Shown piece after piece: positions 5,888 through 8,632 of a stretch of 8,632 nucleotides of DNA. The position numbers were made by a program, and so were the translations under genes. Position 1 is the stretch's first letter. The number at the start of each line of letters is the position of its first letter. The stretch covers positions 1 to 8,632 of the forward strand of contig JAJYHW010000087.1 of assembly GCA_021784535.1 (NCBI GenBank), written 5' to 3'. The DNA comes from a bacterium. GTDB taxonomy: Bacteria; Patescibacteriota; Microgenomatia; Levybacterales; UBA12049. Below the pieces are notes generated by a model. The model was not told where the DNA came from and made no database searches. It saw nothing but the letters and a program-made list of their open reading frames with translations.

Positions 5888-7281
5888 AACGTTCCTCCTG
5901 TTGAAACACTTGTAGGTAATCCATAACTCTGTGGTTCTCCTAATCCAATACCCATTTCATCAGCAATTTTTCCGGCAATAGTAACTCTTTCTGGAGTTAC
6001 AGGTCCAACTGTATCAAGGACACCTTTTTGTCCTCTCTTCTTCAGAGTCGTCATTGCTACTGTTTCTGCGGCACAACCCCATTCTCCTGTATTTCCTTTT
6101 AACCCATAATCCAAATCTCTTATCATACCATCAGGAAGACGACCTACGACCCAAAAGACAGAAACATCGGCCTTATCTGCCTCTTCTCGGGTTAATGTAG
6201 GAGGCATAGAGTCATCAATATAGGAAGCTCCTCTTTTAAGATATTCAGCTTTTACAATTGGGAATGGTGTAGACATTCCTGAAACAAGAAGATCTGCATC
6301 TCCACATGCTTGTTTTAACTTACCATCCATACCAAACATATCACCGGTAAGAATAGTAGCGCCTCTTTCATCTAAACCGAATTCGCGCAGATTACGTAAA
6401 ATTCTATCCTCTGCGCCTAACTTATCATATAATATTATATGTGAAGGATCAATTCCTTTATCTACTAGGAAGCCTAAAGTTGCTCTCCCAATAGCTCCTG
6501 CAGCACCAAGTATTGTTATTTTTAAATCAGCAAGATCCCTTTCCTTAAGTCGAGCCGCTTCTTCAACCCATCGCTGAATCATTAAAGTGGTAAATGCATG
6601 CCCTGTATTAAAATCGTTATCAGGATATTCCTGTAGGAGAATTCTTCCATGATTGGTTAGACTAGCAAGAGTTTCTCCAAGTCCGATGAAACCTTCTTGA
6701 GCGCCAAACTTATTTGCCAAATCTACTGCTGCCCGGATTCTTGGTAAAGCATAATTCCTTGGCCCTGCAATACCATCATGTACTGATGCAAATAAACCTG
6801 TCGGAGTAATAGGTACAGAAATCAACGCAGTTGTTACAGGAGTTCCATCTGGCATAAACCCACCGATTGTACCTGCTTGAAAAGGAGGGAGGGTCTCCCA
6901 AAACTCTTCTACCGCTTTATCAGGGATACCATAACGCAATGATAGAGCAGGGAAACACATTCCAGCGTCATCTAGTGCAGGATGGCTTGGAGGGAGTCCA
7001 AGTCCATCATTTTGGGGAAATCTTCTTGTATGTATTAAGAACGCTGAGTCTGCTCGGCCTCTTAATCTCTCTGGTTTTGCTAGCAAATCACCAAATGCTT
7101 TCTCCACTAATAATCTTGAAGACTCTCTTACTTGGTGAGGTACGCTATTTGTAATCTTGTCGAAAAGAGCTAATGAACGCTCTGAATCATAAGGGAGCTC
7201 ACGATTTTTCCGAAGACCTAATCCATTTTTTCTTTCTGTAAAAGGAGGTTGAGCTCCTCTTAATAAATCTGGTAACGCCAT
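5869..7281 (-). CDS. NAD(P)-binding oxidoreductase of the acyl-ACP reductase (AAR)-like family
   Basis: A 470-residue soluble protein. From about residue 78 on it parallels, from memory, cyanobacterial long-chain acyl-ACP reductase (about 340 residues; COG5322-type). Matches include FLIHTRRFP (81-89), FWETLPP (127-133), GLGETLASLTNHG (200-212), NTGHAFTT (225-232), a Rossmann dinucleotide-binding loop GAAGAIG (259-265), and WGCAAETVAM (401-410). C403 aligns with the AAR cysteine that carries the acyl thioester. AAR reduces fatty acyl-ACP to aldehyde with NADPH; whether this protein does so is unproven, and shikimate or amino-acid dehydrogenase-like activity is an alternative. The first about 78 residues are an extension absent from cyanobacterial AAR. 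A good promoter precedes it; ATG 7281 lacks a Shine-Dalgarno sequence. The kinase gene follows on the same strand, 69 bases on. Confidence 0.75.
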   Translation of the reverse strand: MALPDLLRGAQPPFTERKNGLGLRKNRELPYDSERSLALFDKITNSVPHQVRESSRLLVEKAFGDLLAKPERLRGRADSAFLIHTRRFPQNDGLGLPPSHPALDDAGMCFPALSLRYGIPDKAVEEFWETLPPFQAGTIGGFMPDGTPVTTALISVPITPTGLFASVHDGIAGPRNYALPRIRAAVDLANKFGAQEGFIGLGETLASLTNHGRILLQEYPDNDFNTGHAFTTLMIQRWVEEAARLKERDLADLKITILGAAGAIGRATLGFLVDKGIDPSHIILYDKLGAEDRILRNLREFGLDERGATILTGDMFGMDGKLKQACGDADLLVSGMSTPFPIVKAEYLKRGASYIDDSMPPTLTREEADKADVSVFWVVGRLPDGMIRDLDYGLKGNTGEWGCAAETVAMTTLKKRGQKGVLDTVGPVTPERVTIAGKIADEMGIGLGEPQSYGLPTSVSTGGTLVEFSA

Positions 7282-7326
7282 GTTTATTCGGAGATCAACG
7301 ACATATCAATCTATCCGATAGTAATT

Positions 7327-7355
7327 ATTTTACTACATTTTTTTCTCTTTTGCAA
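7327..7355 (-). promoter_or_regulatory. Sigma-70-like promoter of the AAR-like gene
   Basis: On the minus strand TTGCAA (7355-7350) and TAAAAT (7332-7327) are separated by exactly 17 bases (4 of 6 and 5 of 6 matches). Transcription would start near 7320 and leave a leader of about 39 nt before ATG 7281. This makes it the one gene in the inserted block with a conventional leader. Confidence 0.45.
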
Positions 7356-7402
7356 GGGACAATCTCAATAAACCTTATAAATAAAATCTGATATAGTGAG
7401 AT

Positions 7403-7418
7403 ATTGTTGACAAACAAT
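7403..7418. repeat. Perfect 6-base inverted repeat with TTGACA in its centre
   Basis: ATTGTT, GACA, AACAAT: a perfect inverted repeat with a 4-base spacer, suitable as a dimeric regulator site or a small hairpin. It includes a TTGACA at 7407-7412, but no -10 box follows at 16-18 bases. It lies between the divergent promoters of the AAR-like and response regulator genes. Confidence 0.4.
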
Positions 7419-7442
7419 GCCAACAACATCTTACTCGCTGAC

Positions 7443-7474
7443 CTCTAGTTGCAGATTGATAAAAGCAACTGGAG
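7443..7474 (+). repeat. 10-base-pair hairpin upstream of the response regulator
   Basis: CTCTAGTTGC (7443-7452) pairs with GCAACTGGAG (7465-7474) across a 12-base loop, with one T-G wobble when read as plus-strand RNA. No U tract follows, so it is not a normal terminator. It lies upstream of the predicted regulator promoter, so it would be DNA-level structure, a protein site, or part of an unrecognised RNA. Confidence 0.4.
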
Positions 7475-7515
7475 AGATTGTTTCCTTTCCAACAGGCACA
7501 ATTCCACCAGACATA

Positions 7516-7544
7516 TTGACAAAACAGGATAATTTCACAATAAT
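7516..7544 (+). promoter_or_regulatory. Promoter of the response regulator gene, near-leaderless
   Basis: A perfect TTGACA (7516-7521), a 17-base spacer and AATAAT (7539-7544, 5 of 6) form the best promoter in the window. The -10 box ends 9 bases before ATG 7554, so the mRNA would begin only about 3 bases before the start codon. Confidence 0.6.
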
Positions 7545-7553
7545 GTGTGTAAC

Positions 7554-7934
7554 ATGGCAAAAAAGGTAATGGTCGTTGATGACGATCAGTATATCCGGGA
7601 GCTCTATGTCGAGATACTGACAGATGAAGGATATACCGTTGATTCCGCGCGTGAAGGCGTGGAGGCATTTAACAAGCTAAAAAAAGGCGGATATGATCTT
7701 ATTCTCCTGGATGTTATGATGCCCAAAATGGATGGACTTAGCGTCATGGACGCGCTCGTCAAAACACCACCTCCGGTAAAAAACGGACCGATAATCCTTC
7801 TCACCAATCTTGACCATGAACCGCTTATTCGAGACGCCATGAGCAAAGGTGCCGCCGCTTTTATCATCAAGGCAGATATTACGCCAGGAGACCTTCTCGA
7901 ACAGGTAAAAAAATACCTTGAGGAAACAAATTAA
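7554..7934 (+). CDS. Single-domain (CheY/Spo0F-like) response regulator
   Basis: A 126-residue receiver domain and nothing else. The acidic pocket is at D9, D10 and D11 (VMVVDDDQ), the phosphoacceptor is D53 in LILLDVMMPKMDG, the switch Thr is T84 (ILLTNLD) and the conserved Lys is K106 (FIIKAD). No DNA-binding or enzymatic output domain, so it must act by binding a partner, as CheY-like proteins do. A GTG three codons upstream (7545) is open, but it sits directly after the predicted -10 box; ATG 7554 is preferred. It is convergent with pilC, and the TAA stops of the two genes share bases. The membrane kinase at 3571-5799 is the only kinase visible. A role in controlling pilus assembly or motility is inference from location. 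Confidence 0.92.
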   Translation: MAKKVMVVDDDQYIRELYVEILTDEGYTVDSAREGVEAFNKLKKGGYDLILLDVMMPKMDGLSVMDALVKTPPPVKNGPIILLTNLDHEPLIRDAMSKGAAAFIIKADITPGDLLEQVKKYLEETN

Positions 7935-8632
7935 CTGATATTTGAAATCAGATTATAAATCGGTGTAATAATCGCGATAATTAAAAATCCGACCCCAAGT
8001 GCCAGTAATACCATAATAATCGGCTCCATCAATGTTGTCATCACTTTTACCTTTCCCTCAACTTCCCGTTCATAATATTCAGACGCCTTCAGTAAAGAAT
8101 TATCCAGCTTACCTGTTTGCTCACCAATTTTTACCATTTCAACAATCATAGGTGGAAAAAGTGGAGCTGCTTCCATCGCATCTCCCATGGAGATTCCTTT
8201 TTCAACCCGCTTGGCAACCAATGAGATTGCCTCTTTATAGATCACATTTCCGACTACTTCGCTGCCCTGCAATAACGAATCAACCACGAGAGATCCTGAA
8301 CTGATAAGCAAGGACAAAGTTCTCGCAAACTCTGCCATCATGCTATCACGAAACAATTGCCCAAAAATGGGAAGTTTGAGGATGTAAATATCTACCATTC
8401 TTTTCCCTTCAGGCTTATGATACCAGCTTCTGGCATAAAAAAAGATAATCGCAAATATTGTCAGCGCGATATACCAGAACTGCGTTAAAAATGTTGAAAT
8501 CCCGATTACAATAACAGTAGGCAAAGGAAGCGCCAGATTAAGATTGCCGTAAAGTACAGTAAGTTGCGGGATAACAAAAATCATCATTATCGCCATAACC
8601 AAAACCATTAAGATTATAACTATGACTGGATA
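7931..8632 (-). CDS. pilC: Type IV pilus inner-membrane platform protein PilC/GspF, C-terminal part (cut by right edge)
   Basis: The last 233 residues of a PilC/GspF-family protein; the reading frame stays open to the window edge, so the N-terminal part (family length about 400) lies outside. The visible part starts in a membrane helix (YPVIVIIL and on), has a second helix pair at about 40-70, and then the second GspF domain. That domain shows FARTLSLLISSG, the GISMGDAM and FPPMIVEMVKIGEQTGKLD blocks typical of the family, and a final hydrophobic helix near the C-terminus (about 200-225). PilC couples the PilB/PilT ATPases to pilin polymerisation in the inner membrane. An ATG at 8608 lies inside the helix and is not the start. 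The gene is on the same strand as pilD and the pilins but separated from them by about 5 kb of other genes. Confidence 0.93.
   Translation of the reverse strand, partial: YPVIVIILMVLVMAIMMIFVIPQLTVLYGNLNLALPLPTVIVIGISTFLTQFWYIALTIFAIIFFYARSWYHKPEGKRMVDIYILKLPIFGQLFRDSMMAEFARTLSLLISSGSLVVDSLLQGSEVVGNVIYKEAISLVAKRVEKGISMGDAMEAAPLFPPMIVEMVKIGEQTGKLDNSLLKASEYYEREVEGKVKVMTTLMEPIIMVLLALGVGFLIIAIITPIYNLISNIS

Larger units (their letters stand above)
7356..7515. other. Non-coding gap between divergent promoters
   Basis: The full intergenic space from 7282 to 7553 is 272 bases, the longest in the window. Apart from the two divergent promoters at its ends and the two inverted repeats listed separately, I see no credible gene here. 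Frames crossing it have no family resemblance and no start signals. An 8-base inverted pair (ACAATCTC at 7359, GAGATTGT at 7474) could close a larger fold around both repeats, but may be chance. Confidence 0.4.

Noticed and set aside
6867..7154. Plus-strand open frame inside the AAR-like gene
   Set aside because: Leu-rich mirror of the minus-strand coding sequence, with no start signals and no recognisable motif.
7407..7435. TTGACA at 7407 as the -35 box of another plus-strand promoter
   Set aside because: The bases 16-18 downstream (around CTTACT) do not form a -10 box, and the TTGACA is part of a palindrome.
7375..7668. Minus-strand open frame across the intergenic gap and the response regulator
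   Set aside because: It is antisense to the receiver domain, and its Cys/His/Arg-rich translation looks non-coding.
1..8632. CRISPR array, tRNA/rRNA, insertion sequence or prophage
   Set aside because: No regularly spaced repeats, no transposase or integrase, no paired terminal repeats and no cloverleaf or rRNA sequence seen on either strand.

Overview
The window most likely comes from a Candidatus Patescibacteria (Candidate Phyla Radiation, CPR) genome. Several genes point that way: GspG-like pilins with the ARDAQRKSDL-type helix common in CPR, a DUF5674-like gene paired with a small helical protein I associate with CPR genomes, and a 7TM-GAF histidine kinase. I cannot name the sublineage. 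There are no RNA genes, CRISPR arrays, insertion sequences or phage genes.

Layout. The left third (1-2827, minus strand, read right to left) is a type IV pilus assembly operon. It runs prepilin peptidase PilD, two GspG-like pilins, a GspH/FimT-like pilin, a PilV/GspI-like pilin, and the first 15 codons of a fifth prepilin cut by the left edge. The order G-G-H-I-(J?) resembles type II secretion and type IV minor-pilin operons. At the right edge (7931-8632, minus strand) lies the C-terminal part of the inner-membrane platform protein PilC/GspF. The pilus locus therefore brackets the window.

Between pilD and pilC sits a block of unrelated genes. On the plus strand there is a two-gene unit (DUF5674-like plus a small unknown helical protein, ATGA overlap) divergent from pilD. 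On the minus strand come a large membrane histidine kinase and a 470-residue NAD(P)-binding oxidoreductase. The oxidoreductase resembles the cyanobacterial long-chain acyl-ACP reductase (AAR) family, including a plausible catalytic cysteine. A plus-strand receiver-only response regulator ends tail-to-tail on pilC, with overlapping stop codons. Kinase and receiver may form a phosphorelay linked to pilus function; this is inference from proximity only.

Structural oddities. Several genes have a -10-like hexamer only 6-9 nt before the ATG and no Shine-Dalgarno sequence, which suggests leaderless mRNAs. The GspH-like pilin instead has a good Shine-Dalgarno sequence that points to an internal GTG start. 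The kinase gene has a sharp composition break: its membrane half is about 20-25% G+C in sampled lines, its catalytic half about 38-53%. All four complete mature pilins carry an even number of cysteines (4, 4, 2, 6).
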